From positions 1-64,000 of the forward strand of contig JACKJC010000005.1 of assembly GCA_020638195.1 (NCBI GenBank): a stretch of DNA of 64,000 nucleotides, written 5' to 3'. Source of the DNA: Methylobacteriaceae bacterium. Lineage in GTDB: Bacteria > Pseudomonadota > Alphaproteobacteria > Rhizobiales > Beijerinckiaceae. Numbering within the stretch: position 1 is the first letter of the stretch; each line of letters starts with the position of its first letter. The notes beneath the pieces are model-generated. The model saw nothing but the letters and a program-made list of their open reading frames with translations, did no database searches and was not told the DNA's origin. The position numbers and the translations under genes were made by a program. Below are positions 46,052 to 55,701 of the stretch, piece by piece.

Positions 46052-48145
46052 ATGCGCCCCTCGCTGCTCGATCCGCTCTTTTCCGGCCTCGCCGCCCTGC
46101 CGGGCGTGGGGCCGAAGACGGCCAAACTGTTCGACCGCCTGCTGGGTCAGGACGAGGCGCGCGTTCTCGATCTCCTGTTCCACTTGCCGACCGGCGTGGT
46201 CGACAACCGGCTCGCCCCGACCATCCGCGAGGCGCCGCTGGACACGCACGTGGTGATCGCGGCCCGCGTCGCCGAGCATCGAATCCCGCGAAAATACTCC
46301 AACGCGCCGTTGAATGTGCTGGTCGAGGACGACAACGGCGACGACGTGCTGCTCGTCTTCTTCCGTAACAATTTCGACTGGGTTCTTCGCGCGCTGCCAA
46401 TCGGTGAGATCCGCTGGTTCTCCGGCGATCTGAAACTGTGGAACGGCTATCGCCAGATCGTCCACCCGCGCGTGCTCGACGCCGCGGCGCTCAAGGCGTT
46501 GAAGGAGCACGAGCCCACCTATGGCCTCACGGAAGGCCTGCATCAGCGCAATGTCGCCAAGGCAATCGAAGCCGCGCTGATGAAACTGCCCGACATGCCG
46601 GAATGGCTCCATGCTACGCTCCTGCGCCGCGAGCAATGGCCGGCCTTTGCGCCGGCGATGCGCGCATTGCATTCCCCGACAAGCCCAATGGACCTTTCGC
46701 CCGACACGCTCGCGCGAAAAAGGCTCGCCTATGACGAATTGCTGTCGCAGCAGCTCGCGCTGCGCCTCGTGCGCGCGAAAATGCGGCGGCTGCGCGGACG
46801 CGGCGTGACCGGCGACGGACGCATTTCCGGCGCTATAGAAAGCGGGCTGCCTTATTCGCTCACCAATGCGCAGCGCGCGGCTTTGGCCGACATTCGCGCG
46901 GATATGGCGAGCGACAAGCGCATGCTGCGCCTGCTGCAAGGCGACGTCGGCTCCGGTAAGACTATCGTCGCGCTTCTGGCGATGGCGACCGCCGTGGAGG
47001 CGGGACGGCAGGCGGCGATGATGGCGCCGACCGAAATTCTCGCGCGCCAGCATTTCGAGCGCATCGAACCAATGGCGCGCGCCGCCGGAATTCGCTTGGC
47101 GCTTCTGACGGGACGCGACAAAGCGGCCGAGCGCAGGGCGACGCTTGAGGGACTGGCGAGCGGCGCCATCGACATCGTCGTCGGCACGCATGCGCTGGTG
47201 CAGGACAATGTCGCCTTCCGCGATCTCAGCCTGGCCATCGTCGACGAACAGCATCGCTTCGGCGTGCATCAGCGTCTTGCGCTGGGCGAAAAGGGCGAGG
47301 CGGTGGACGTGCTCGTCATGACCGCGACGCCGATCCCGCGCACGCTCGTGCTCACCTATTTCGGCGACATGGACGTCTCGAACTTCACCGAGAAGCCGGC
47401 CGGGCGGCAGGCGATCGACACGCGCGCCATGCCGATCGAGCGCATCGACGACGTGATCGCCGGCATCCAGCGCGCGATGGTGGGCGGCGCCCGCGCCTAT
47501 TGGGTCTGTCCGCTGGTCGCCGAAAACGAGGAATTGGAAGTCGCCGCCGCGCAGGAGCGGTTCGAGGATCTGCAAAAGCACTTCGGCGCGTGCGTCGGCC
47601 TCGTGCACGGCCAGATGAAGGGCAAGGACAAGGACGCCGCCATGCTCGCTTTCCAGCGCGGCGAAACGCAGGTGCTGGTGGCGACCACCGTCATCGAGGT
47701 CGGCGTTGATGTGCCCGAAGCCACAATCATCGTCATCGAACACGCAGAGCGCTTCGGCCTCGCGCAATTGCATCAATTGCGCGGCCGCGTGGGGCGCGGG
47801 TCGCAGAAGTCGTCCTGCATCCTGCTCTACAAGGGCCCGCTCGGCGAGACGGCCAAGGCGCGGCTCTCGATCCTGCGCGAGAGCGACGACGGTTTTCGCC
47901 TGGCGGAGGAAGATTTGCGCCTGCGCGGGGAGGGCGAGATTCTTGGTACCCGGCAGTCAGGCTTGCCAGGCTTCAGGCTCGCCGACCTTTCCGCGCACAG
48001 TGTGCTTCTCAAGTTGGCGCGAGACGATGCCGAGGCGATTCTCGAACAGGACGAGGCGCTTACTAGCGAACGGGGCAGGGCGCTGCGGCTGTTGCTCTAC
48101 ATATTCGGGCGTGACGAGGCGGTTCGACTGCTGCGGGCGGGTTGA
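46052..48145 (+). CDS. recG: ATP-dependent DNA helicase RecG
   Basis: The 697-residue protein rescues stalled forks and migrates Holliday junctions. The N-terminal wedge domain carries LPGVGPKTAKLFDRL and LLFHLPTGVVDNR. The helicase core has Walker A GDVGSGKT near residue 298, IVDEQHRFGVHQR (DEQH) near 399, MTATPIPRTLVLT and the C-terminal HQLRGRVGRGSQKS with LRGEGEILGTRQSG. Full length. It is divergent from sdhE; a repeat pair follows the stop. Confidence 0.97.
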   Translation: MRPSLLDPLFSGLAALPGVGPKTAKLFDRLLGQDEARVLDLLFHLPTGVVDNRLAPTIREAPLDTHVVIAARVAEHRIPRKYSNAPLNVLVEDDNGDDVLLVFFRNNFDWVLRALPIGEIRWFSGDLKLWNGYRQIVHPRVLDAAALKALKEHEPTYGLTEGLHQRNVAKAIEAALMKLPDMPEWLHATLLRREQWPAFAPAMRALHSPTSPMDLSPDTLARKRLAYDELLSQQLALRLVRAKMRRLRGRGVTGDGRISGAIESGLPYSLTNAQRAALADIRADMASDKRMLRLLQGDVGSGKTIVALLAMATAVEAGRQAAMMAPTEILARQHFERIEPMARAAGIRLALLTGRDKAAERRATLEGLASGAIDIVVGTHALVQDNVAFRDLSLAIVDEQHRFGVHQRLALGEKGEAVDVLVMTATPIPRTLVLTYFGDMDVSNFTEKPAGRQAIDTRAMPIERIDDVIAGIQRAMVGGARAYWVCPLVAENEELEVAAAQERFEDLQKHFGACVGLVHGQMKGKDKDAAMLAFQRGETQVLVATTVIEVGVDVPEATIIVIEHAERFGLAQLHQLRGRVGRGSQKSSCILLYKGPLGETAKARLSILRESDDGFRLAEEDLRLRGEGEILGTRQSGLPGFRLADLSAHSVLLKLARDDAEAILEQDEALTSERGRALRLLLYIFGRDEAVRLLRAG

Positions 48146-48148
48146 CGC

Positions 48149-48210
48149 GGACCGTGAACCTTCAAGCTCGCATTCATGCAGATGACGGGGAGCCTGAAGG
48201 CTCGCGGTCC
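48149..48210. repeat. Inverted pair of the dispersed repeat (copy 3), possible bidirectional terminator
   Basis: GAGCCTGAAGGCTC-GCGGTCC at 48190-48210 pairs with a diverged inverted copy at 48149-48171 (GGACCGTGAACCTTCAAGCTC). A long stem-loop can form between the convergent recG and flippase genes. The repeat also encodes the last residues of the flippase. Confidence 0.75.
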
Positions 48211-49463
48211 AATTTCATGTCCGCCTCGCGATACCGCCCGGGCGTGCGATAAATGCACCAGACGTTGAAGGCGAGATAGACGACATAGGTCGCCGCGTAA
48301 CATGCGCCGGCGACAACAAGCGATTTCACGTCCAGCACGGTCAGCAGAGCGGCGAATAGCGGCAGCGACAGCCATTCGCCGATCGCGACCGCCTTCGTCC
48401 GCTCCGTGGCGAACAATCCGTGCAGCGGAGCCCATGACGCGAGACGCAGCGCGTCGCCGAACAGGAACAGTGCGCTGGCGGCTGCTGGCATGACGAATTT
48501 TTCGGAATAGAGCAGCGGGATCACCAAACCCTGCGCCGCCCACAGGAGCCCGATCGCCAGCGCGCCGGGAATGCACAGAAATTTCCAGGTGCGCTCGACC
48601 TCTCGCAGAAAGGCCGGCCTGTCGGCGGCCGCCGCCATGCGCGGCAGGTAGACGAGGCCGATCAGGCTGCCGGCAAGGCCGGTCACCCATTCGCTCGACC
48701 GCCACAGGGCCTGCAATTGCGAGACCTCGTCCCACGAAAGCCCGTGCGCCAGTTGTGCTCGGCTCCACATGATCGAGGCCGGACTCATGATGCCGATGGA
48801 AAGCCCGGCGAGCAGGTAGCGTTTGAGTGGCGAAGCCCGCCACGAGGGCGCGTCCGCCGCCTGCCGCCATGCGCGACGCAGGACGGGCGCCGCAAGCCAG
48901 ATCGCCAGCAGGCTGATCGATGCGAACTGGACCGAGAGGTAGAACCGCGCCTCGACCGCGTGAAAATGGCCGGAGACCGCGACCGCGAGCGGCGCCCAGC
49001 TTACGAGCCCGAGCGCGATCATCTTGCCGCGTTCGAGCCGGCCCTGCCACAGGCTGTTGAAAAGGCCGAGAACAGTGAACATCAACCCGCCCGCGACCGC
49101 CAGCGCGCCGACGGCGCCGGCTGGCGCGATCTCGCGCCCGAGCAGTGCGTTCAATGCCGGCGTCAGCGCGATCAGCGCGACCGCCGCGCCGGCGGAAACC
49201 GCTATGCCCCAGAGGAGGGCGTCCCGCATGAGAATGCGCTCATCCGTGTCGCGACGCGCGGCAAAGACGACCACGCCTGGCCCGATGCCGGCGAGCGCCA
49301 CGGCGGCCGTCAGCTCGAAGAGCGACTGCGCCTGCGCGAGATAGGCGACCAGCGACATGTCGGGCTGCAGCGCCAGCATCTTGTCGAGGCTCGCGCGCGT
49401 GGCGAGCGCGATCAGGACGACCGCGACCGGCGACAGGAGCAGGCGGACGAAAAGGCGGGACAT
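48174..49463 (-). CDS. Wzx-like polysaccharide flippase
   Basis: This 429-residue membrane protein has 10-12 hydrophobic segments in the MATE/Wzx order. Examples are LAQAQSLFELTAAVALAG, MRDALLWGIAVSAGAAV, YLLAGLSIGIMSPASIMWSR and SSEWVTGLAGSLIGLVYLP. It resembles lipid-linked O-antigen or enterobacterial-antigen translocases. Its C-terminal tail DREPSGSPSSA is encoded by the dispersed palindromic repeat. The tail has therefore probably been replaced or extended by the repeat. No other glycan assembly genes are adjacent; two glycosylation genes lie near 57-59 kb. Confidence 0.8.
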   Translation of the reverse strand: MSRLFVRLLLSPVAVVLIALATRASLDKMLALQPDMSLVAYLAQAQSLFELTAAVALAGIGPGVVVFAARRDTDERILMRDALLWGIAVSAGAAVALIALTPALNALLGREIAPAGAVGALAVAGGLMFTVLGLFNSLWQGRLERGKMIALGLVSWAPLAVAVSGHFHAVEARFYLSVQFASISLLAIWLAAPVLRRAWRQAADAPSWRASPLKRYLLAGLSIGIMSPASIMWSRAQLAHGLSWDEVSQLQALWRSSEWVTGLAGSLIGLVYLPRMAAAADRPAFLREVERTWKFLCIPGALAIGLLWAAQGLVIPLLYSEKFVMPAAASALFLFGDALRLASWAPLHGLFATERTKAVAIGEWLSLPLFAALLTVLDVKSLVVAGACYAATYVVYLAFNVWCIYRTPGRYREADMKLDREPSGSPSSA

Positions 49464-49531
49464 GCGGCGGCGCCGGAAGGTTGAGCGCCGCCATTAGACG
49501 GCGCAAGCGTCGCCATTCGGTTACTTTTTCC

Positions 49532-50872
49532 TCAAGTCACCTCGAACCAGGCGGCGAGGCCCGCGGCCTCCTGATCGGCGACGTCCGAGCGCAACGCCCA
49601 TTTGCCCGGCGTATCCGCCAGAAAGGCGACATGCTTGCGCGCGCCCTTCGCGACGATGACCGAGTTGCGCCAATAGGGCTCCCAGCCATCGTCGAGATCG
49701 TGCAGCAGCCGCACGCAATGGCCGTGCACATGCATGGAGATCGCGACGTCCGACTTGTTGGCGAAGCCGATCGACACGGGCGTGCCGCGCTTGACCGAAA
49801 ACAGCGGCTTGCCCGCGTAGGACTGCGGCGCGCCGTTGAAGGTCCATTGCCCGCCAGGCGTCTTGGGCGGCTGGAGCGCCAGTTCGAGTTTCCTGGCCTG
49901 ACCCAGGCGGATTTCCGGCGGCAGGCGCGGATTGGCGGGCAGGGTCGTGAAGGCGGCTCGCGGCTTCGCTTTCTCGCCCTTGGCCTTGAGCGCGAAGACC
50001 GGTAGGCGCGGCTTGCCCTGCCCGGCCCACAGGCCGAGCGTGAGGTCCGGCCCATCGCCGGCCGGCAGGTCGTAGATGAATTCGAACCGGGCGCCCGGCG
50101 CCATGGGGGCTGTGTTGCGCACGAGCTGGAAGGGGTCGCAGGCCTGACCGTCGATCGCGATGCAGCGCGGCGCGCCGCCGTCGAAAATCGCGACCGCCAT
50201 GCGGGCAGTGCATGCATTGATGATCCGAAGGCGCACGCGCCCGCCGGGCGGCGCGGTCTCGGTGAGCGGCGCGGGCGCAAGGTTTGCGGTCAGCAGCGAT
50301 CCGACGCGCCCGGCGCCCGGCTCGCCGAAAGGTTCGCTCAGCGCGCCCTTTGCGTCGAGCTTCCAGTCCTGCAGAACGATCACGAGATCGCGGTCGACCT
50401 CAGGCGGTTCGGCCTCGTCCACGATCAGAACGCCAGCGAGCCCCCGCGAAATCTGCTCGACATTGTGCGGCTGGATCGCGGGCTTGTAGAAATAGGCTCC
50501 AGGCGCCGTCGCCTTGAATCGATAGTCGAATCTCGCGCCCGGTGCGACAGCCTTTTGTGTCAGGCCCGCGACGCCGTCATTGGCATTGTCGCCGATCAAT
50601 CCTTGCCAATGCAGGCTTGTCGGCTGTTCCAGCTTGTTGACGAGCCGGACCTTGACTTCCTCGCCCTGTTTTACTCGCAACAGCGGTCCGGGAACGGCGC
50701 CATCGTAGCCGAAGCCCGCCGTCGCGCCGGCGGACGAAAGCTTCAGGCTCGTCTTGCGCGCTTCGAGAATCTTGAAGCCGTCGCCGCCAGTCTGCGCACG
50801 CGCGGGCAGGGCGATGAGGCTCGCGGCGAGCGAGCCGAGAACGGTGCGCCGGCTCGGCGCAATCGGCCTCAC
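49532..50872 (-). CDS. Cupredoxin-fold (multicopper oxidase-like) Tat-exported protein lacking copper ligands
   Basis: This 446-residue protein has a Tat signal (SRRTVLGSLAASLIALPARA) and three cupredoxin domains. The places of the copper motifs read SLHWQGL (usually HWHG), GAYFYKPAIQPHN (usually YHSH/YHPH), ISMHVHGHCV (usually HPxHLHGH) and GKWALRSDVADQ (usually W-x-x-HCHI-x-x-H). The final His-Cys-His ligands are thus absent. A catalytic trinuclear site is unlikely, which recalls FtsP/SufI, a copper-free Tat substrate of the same fold. The GTG at 50872 overlaps the Dcp stop by four bases, so it is co-translated with that peptidase. Confidence 0.82.
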   Translation of the reverse strand: MRPIAPSRRTVLGSLAASLIALPARAQTGGDGFKILEARKTSLKLSSAGATAGFGYDGAVPGPLLRVKQGEEVKVRLVNKLEQPTSLHWQGLIGDNANDGVAGLTQKAVAPGARFDYRFKATAPGAYFYKPAIQPHNVEQISRGLAGVLIVDEAEPPEVDRDLVIVLQDWKLDAKGALSEPFGEPGAGRVGSLLTANLAPAPLTETAPPGGRVRLRIINACTARMAVAIFDGGAPRCIAIDGQACDPFQLVRNTAPMAPGARFEFIYDLPAGDGPDLTLGLWAGQGKPRLPVFALKAKGEKAKPRAAFTTLPANPRLPPEIRLGQARKLELALQPPKTPGGQWTFNGAPQSYAGKPLFSVKRGTPVSIGFANKSDVAISMHVHGHCVRLLHDLDDGWEPYWRNSVIVAKGARKHVAFLADTPGKWALRSDVADQEAAGLAAWFEVT

Positions 50873-52917
50873 GCGAAACCCTGCGCCTTCAGGAGCGCGC
50901 GCGTATCCGGATCGCGCCCGCGGAACGCACGATAGGTCTCCTCCGGCGCGGCGCTGTTGCCGGCGGCAAAGGCGTCTTTCAGCCGCTGCGCGACGGCGGG
51001 ATCGAACACGTTGCCGGTCTCCTCGAAGGCAGCGAAACCATCTCGGTCCAGCACCGCCGACCAGAGATACGAGTAATAGCCCGCCGAATAGCCCGAACCC
51101 GAAAACACATGCGCAAAGTGCGGCGTACGATGGCGCATGACGATCTCCTTGGGCATGCCGATCTTCTCGAGTTCGGCGCGCTCGAAAGCGACGATGTCGA
51201 AATCTTCCGGCGGAGACATCAGGTGCAGGTCGAGATCCACAAGCGCGGAGGAGCAATATTCGACTTGCCCCCAGCCGACGTTGAATTTTTCCGAAGCACG
51301 GATGCGCTGCACGAGATCGTCGGGGATCGACGCGCCGGTCTCGGCATGGCGCGCGAACCGCGCGAGCACTCGCGGTTGCAGCAGCCAGTGCTCGTAGACC
51401 TGCGAGGGAAACTCCACGAAGTCGCGCGGCACATTGGTGCCTGATATCGAGGGATAGGTGACGTCGGTCAGCATACCGTGCAGCGCATGGCCGAATTCGT
51501 GGAACAAGGTCTTGGCGTCGCCGAGCGTGATCAGCGTCTTCTGGCCCTCGGCGCCCTTGGAGCAATTGAGCACGTTGACGACGATCGGCCGCACATTCTT
51601 GCCGTCGAGCTTCGATTGCGTGCGAAAACCCGACATCCATGCGCCGCCGCGCTTGGTCGGTCGCGCGAAATAGTCGCCGATGAACAGAGCGACATGCTCG
51701 CCCCTCGCGTCGGTGACATCGAAGGCGCGCGCTTCCGAATTGTAGAGCGCGAGATCGGCGCGCTCGGTAAAGGTCAGTCCGAACAAGTCGTGCGCAACGT
51801 CGAAGGCGGCGCCAATCACGGCGTCGAGGTCGAGATAGGGGCGGATTTCGTTCTCGTCGATATCGTAATTCGCCTTGCGCAGCTTCTCGGCATAGTAGCG
51901 CCAGTCGTGCGCGGCGATCTCGAAATTGCCGCCCTCGGCCGTGATCAGTTTCTGCAACTCGCCGCGATCGCGCTGCGCCGCGGCCTTGGCCGGCGTCCAG
52001 ACTTTTTCGAGCAGCGCACGGACGTTTTCGGGCGTCTTCGCCATCTGGTCGGCGAGCTTGAAATGCGCGTAAGAGGGATAGCCGAGCATGCGCGCGCTTT
52101 CGTCGCGCAGGCGAAGCGTTTCGGCGGCGATCGGGCGATTGTCGCTCGCGCCTTCGTTCTCGCCGCGCGCGATCCACGCGGCAAATGCTCTCTCACGCAA
52201 ATCCCTGCGTGACGAATAGGTCAAGAACTGTTCGACGCTCGAACGCGCCAATGTGATCGCATATTTGCAGGGGTGGCCACGGTCGGCGGCCGCGCGCGCG
52301 GCGGCGTCGCGCAGCGTCTGTGGCAGGCCGTCGAGGTCGCCTTCCTCCAGCAGCATCATCCAGTCGGCTTCGTCCTTGAGGATGTTCTGCGCGAAATTGG
52401 CGCCGAGGGTGGCCAGCCGGCTGGCGATCTCGGCATAGCGCTTCTTCTGTTCCGGCGGCAGCAGCACGCCCGAGCGCACGAAACTGTCGTAGGTCAGTTC
52501 CAGCACGCGCTTCTGCTCGGGCGTGAGCGCGAGCGAGTCGCGCTGCTTCCAGACGGCTTCCACGCGACGGAACAGAGGCTCGTTCAGGCCGATCGCCGAA
52601 AAATGGTCGGCGAGCATGGGCGCCAGTTCGCGCTCGATTGCCTGCAGCTCGGCGGTCGATTCGGTGCCTGTCAGGTTCCAGAATACGGCGCCGACCCGGT
52701 TCATGGCCGCGCCCGCACGTTCCAGCGCGGCAATCGTATTGTCGAAGTTGGGCGGCGTGGAATCGGCCACGATGGCCGCGATCTCGGCATCGTGCTCGGC
52801 CATGGCGCGCTCGTAGGCGGGCTTGAAATCCTCCGTGCGGATGCGCTCGAACGGCGGCAGCTCGAACGGGCCGGTCCAAGGCTCGAAAAACGGGTTTTGG
52901 CGGGCAGGTGAATTCAT
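50869..52917 (-). CDS. dcp: M3-family peptidyl-dipeptidase Dcp
   Basis: This 682-residue zinc peptidase has the active-site motif FHEFGHALHGMLTD near residue 470 and the Dcp-type stretch YPSISGTNVPRDFVEFPSQ. The C-terminal substrate loop FSGSGYSAGYYSYLWSAVL is also present. The N-terminus NPFFEPWTGPFELPPFERI and the full length fit Dcp rather than PrlC. It removes dipeptides from the carboxyl end of oligopeptides in the cytoplasm. It is coupled to the downstream cupredoxin gene by a GTGA overlap. Confidence 0.92.
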   Translation of the reverse strand: MNSPARQNPFFEPWTGPFELPPFERIRTEDFKPAYERAMAEHDAEIAAIVADSTPPNFDNTIAALERAGAAMNRVGAVFWNLTGTESTAELQAIERELAPMLADHFSAIGLNEPLFRRVEAVWKQRDSLALTPEQKRVLELTYDSFVRSGVLLPPEQKKRYAEIASRLATLGANFAQNILKDEADWMMLLEEGDLDGLPQTLRDAAARAAADRGHPCKYAITLARSSVEQFLTYSSRRDLRERAFAAWIARGENEGASDNRPIAAETLRLRDESARMLGYPSYAHFKLADQMAKTPENVRALLEKVWTPAKAAAQRDRGELQKLITAEGGNFEIAAHDWRYYAEKLRKANYDIDENEIRPYLDLDAVIGAAFDVAHDLFGLTFTERADLALYNSEARAFDVTDARGEHVALFIGDYFARPTKRGGAWMSGFRTQSKLDGKNVRPIVVNVLNCSKGAEGQKTLITLGDAKTLFHEFGHALHGMLTDVTYPSISGTNVPRDFVEFPSQVYEHWLLQPRVLARFARHAETGASIPDDLVQRIRASEKFNVGWGQVEYCSSALVDLDLHLMSPPEDFDIVAFERAELEKIGMPKEIVMRHRTPHFAHVFSGSGYSAGYYSYLWSAVLDRDGFAAFEETGNVFDPAVAQRLKDAFAAGNSAAPEETYRAFRGRDPDTRALLKAQGFA

Positions 52918-53099
52918 GGGGGAGGACGACTTCCGGCTTGTCGGGGACGATTCCGCCCGAAGATATAGGTTAGCCGGCCGGGCGTGACATTTTTTTGCTG
53001 CGCGGGCGGTTTCACATTGCTATAGAGCCGCACCCGAAGCGGCGGGGCGACCGGCCGACGGCGCCGTTTTGCGCGCCGACGGCCTGGAGGTCGCGGAAC

Positions 53100-53184
53100 G
53101 CGGGCGTGGCGGAACTGGTAGACGCAGTGGATTTAGGTTCCACCGCTGAAAGGCATGGGGGTTCGAGTCCCTCCGCCCGCACCA
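53100..53184 (+). tRNA. tRNA-Leu (anticodon UAG)
   Basis: The acceptor stem GCGGGCG (53100-53106) pairs with CGCCCGC (53174-53180), followed by A and encoded CCA (53182-53184). The anticodon stem GTGGA/TCCAC holds the loop TTTAGGT with anticodon TAG. A long variable arm of the leucine class and the T-loop GTTCGAGTC are present. It is 85 bases, lying 58 bases before tig. Confidence 0.96.
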
Positions 53185-53242
53185 GTCCTCGGCGCGCCGG
53201 CTTTTCGAGCCCGCGCGAGAGATTTTGAAAAGGTTGCATCCG

Positions 53243-54604
53243 ATGCAGGTGACGGAAACGAGCGCTGAAGGCCTGAAGCGCGAATACAAGGTGGTGATGC
53301 CGGCGGCCGATCTCGCCGCGAAGCTCGAGAGCCAGCTCGAGGACCTCAAGGGCAAGGTCAAGATCAACGGCTTTCGCCCCGGCAAGGTGCCGACGGGCCA
53401 TATCCGCCGCCTCTACGGCAAGTCGATCATGGGCGACGTCGTGCAGGAGGCCGTGAACGAGGCCAACCGCAAGATCGTCGAGGACAACCAGCTCCGCCTC
53501 GCCGGCGAGCCGAAGCTCGACATCCTCGGCGGCCAGGAGGAGATGGAAAAGGTCCTGGAAGCCAAGGGCGATTTCACCTTCACCGTCGCGGTCGAGACCC
53601 TGCCGGCGATCGACGTCGGCTCCTTCGATGACGTCGCCGTCGAGCGTCTCGTGGTCGATGTCGCCGACGCCGACGTGGACGAGGCCATCCAGCGCATGGC
53701 CGACCAGCAGCGTCCCTTCAGCGACAAGGAGGGCGACGCGCCCGTCGTCGCCAAGGGCGACAAGGTCTCGCTCGACTTCGTCGGCAAGATCGGCGGCGAG
53801 CCCTTCGAGGGCGGCGCCGGCGAGGGCATTGACCTGATCATCGGCTCCGGCAGCTTCATCCCCGGCTTCGAGGAGCAGATCGAGGGCATGAAGAAGGGTG
53901 AAAGCCGCACGATTTCCGTGACTTTCCCCGAAAATTACGCCGCCGCGCGCCTGGCCGGCCAGGCCGCCGAGTTCGATGTGTCGGTCAAGAATGTCGCCGC
54001 TCCCGGCGAGCTGGCGATCGACGACGAATTCGCCAAGAAGTTCGGCTTCGAGAACCTCGAGGGCTTCCGCGCCGCCGTCCGCACGAACATCGAGGCCGAT
54101 CTCGGCCGCGGCGCGCGCGTTCACACCAAGCGCGCGCTGCTGGACGCGCTCGACGGCCGCTATAGCTTCGAGCTGCCGCAGGGTCTGGTGGAGACGGAGT
54201 TCGATGGCATCTGGCGCTCGATCGTCAACGAGCAGTCCGCCAGCGGCAAGACCTTCGAGCAGGAAGGCACCACGGAAGAGAAGGCGCGCGAGGAATATCG
54301 CCGCATCGCCGAGCGCCGCGTGCGGCTCGGGCTGCTGCTCGCCGAAGTCGGCGAGAAGGCGGCCGTGAAGGTCGAGGATGAGGAAGTCACCAAGGCGCTG
54401 ATCGAGCGCATCCGCGCCTTCCCCGGCCAGGAGCAGCAGCTCTGGGACTATTACCGCAAGAACCCGCAGGCGCTGGGCGAAATCCGCGCGCCGCTGTTCG
54501 AGGAGAAGGTCATCGACCACATCCTCGGCCAGGCCAAGGTCACCGACAAGCACGTGACTCGCGACGAGCTGATGAAGATGGAAGCCCCGGACGAAGCTGC
54601 GTAA
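53243..54604 (+). CDS. tig: Trigger factor
   Basis: The 453-residue ribosome-bound chaperone and prolyl isomerase has the ribosome-binding signature NGFRPGKVP near residue 38. The FKBP domain has DKVSLDFVGKIGGEPFEGG and FIPGFEEQIEGMKKGE. A helical C-terminal arm follows. I choose the ATG at 53243 with AAAAGG about ten bases before it; a TTG at 53225 in frame has no site. It starts the conserved order tig-clpP-clpX-lon-hupB and is followed by a clear terminator. Confidence 0.96.
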   Translation: MQVTETSAEGLKREYKVVMPAADLAAKLESQLEDLKGKVKINGFRPGKVPTGHIRRLYGKSIMGDVVQEAVNEANRKIVEDNQLRLAGEPKLDILGGQEEMEKVLEAKGDFTFTVAVETLPAIDVGSFDDVAVERLVVDVADADVDEAIQRMADQQRPFSDKEGDAPVVAKGDKVSLDFVGKIGGEPFEGGAGEGIDLIIGSGSFIPGFEEQIEGMKKGESRTISVTFPENYAAARLAGQAAEFDVSVKNVAAPGELAIDDEFAKKFGFENLEGFRAAVRTNIEADLGRGARVHTKRALLDALDGRYSFELPQGLVETEFDGIWRSIVNEQSASGKTFEQEGTTEEKAREEYRRIAERRVRLGLLLAEVGEKAAVKVEDEEVTKALIERIRAFPGQEQQLWDYYRKNPQALGEIRAPLFEEKVIDHILGQAKVTDKHVTRDELMKMEAPDEAA

Positions 54605-54628
54605 TTCGCGCTTCGGCCTCGGAACCGA

Positions 54629-54660
54629 CGCCCCGCCTCGCGCGGGGCGTTTTCGTTTCG
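54629..54660 (+). terminator. Intrinsic terminator of tig
   Basis: Stem CGCCCCGC (54629-54636), loop CTCGC, stem GCGGGGCG (54642-54649), then TTTTCGTTT. Confidence 0.88.
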
Positions 54661-54783
54661 GGGCCTGCGCCGCCGCATTGCGCTGCGGCGCCCTTTTTCT
54701 TAACGCCTGCTGCGCCTATGTAAGATCGGAAACCGGCGGGACGCATGCTATCCTGCCCCGAATCGACGAATTCAGAGGCAGTG

Positions 54784-55428
54784 ATGCGCGACCCGATCGA
54801 GGTTTATAATCAATATCTTATTCCGCAGGTCATCGAGAATACGAGCCGTGGCGAACGCGGCTTTGACATCTATTCCCGTCTCTTGCGCGAGCGCATCATC
54901 TTCCTGACCGGCCCGGTCGAGGACCATATGGCCTCGGTCATCATCGCCCAGTTGCTCTTCCTGGAATCCGAAAATCCCAAGAAAGAAGTGGCGATGTACA
55001 TCAATTCGCCGGGCGGCGTGGTGACTGCCGGCATGGCGATCTACGACACGATGCAGTTCATCAAGCCGAAAGTGTCGACGCTCTGCGTCGGTCAGGCGGC
55101 GTCCATGGGGTCGCTGCTGCTGTGCGCGGGCGACCCGGGCATGCGCTTCGCGCTGCCCAATTCCCGCATCATGGTTCATCAGCCCTCCGGCGGGTTCCAG
55201 GGGCAGGCGTCGGATATCCTGCGCCATGCCGAGGACATCATGAAGATCAAGAAGCGGCTGAACGAAGTCTACGTGAAGCACACCGGCCGCGATTACGATA
55301 CGATCGAGCGCACGCTCGATCGCGATCACTTCATGTCCGCCGATGAGGCGAAGGAATTTGGCATCGTGGACCAGGTCTACTCGAAGCGGCCTGACGATGC
55401 GCCGGCGACGCCGGCGGCCGCGAGCTGA
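54784..55428 (+). CDS. clpP: ATP-dependent Clp protease proteolytic subunit
   Basis: The 214-residue serine protease forms the tetradecameric chamber used with ClpX and ClpA. The catalytic Ser107 lies in GQAASMGSLLL, His132 in RIMVHQPSGGFQG, and the Asp near 181 in ERTLDRDHFMSADEA. The ATG at 54784 has AGAGG five bases upstream. It is separated from tig by a terminator, so it has its own promoter. clpX follows after 273 bases. Confidence 0.96.
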   Translation: MRDPIEVYNQYLIPQVIENTSRGERGFDIYSRLLRERIIFLTGPVEDHMASVIIAQLLFLESENPKKEVAMYINSPGGVVTAGMAIYDTMQFIKPKVSTLCVGQAASMGSLLLCAGDPGMRFALPNSRIMVHQPSGGFQGQASDILRHAEDIMKIKKRLNEVYVKHTGRDYDTIERTLDRDHFMSADEAKEFGIVDQVYSKRPDDAPATPAAAS

Positions 55429-55701
55429 CGGCGCACGAGCCGATTGTTGCGAATTTGCGACGGCGCGGGCCCTTGGCGTCCGCGCGCCAAGCCCGCGCTT
55501 GATCGCGCAGGCCCAGCGTGTTTGCATTGGCCACTGTCCGCACGAGACAGGCTCAGGCGAGACAAGCGCAGGGAGGCGACGGCTGGGCCGGGCGCGGCGT
55601 CCCGGATGTCATCCGACGGCTCTACCTTTTGTTAGGTCGTCGAAGGTATCGATAGTGATTGCGACCGATTCGCCCGCGCGCGTCGGCCCGAGGAGAATGA
55701 A

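Noticed and set aside
54693..54721. RpoH-like promoter before clpP (CTTTTTC, 15 bases, CCTATGT)
   Set aside because: The -10 part fits, but the -35 part lacks the G and the A residues. Too weak to list as a feature.
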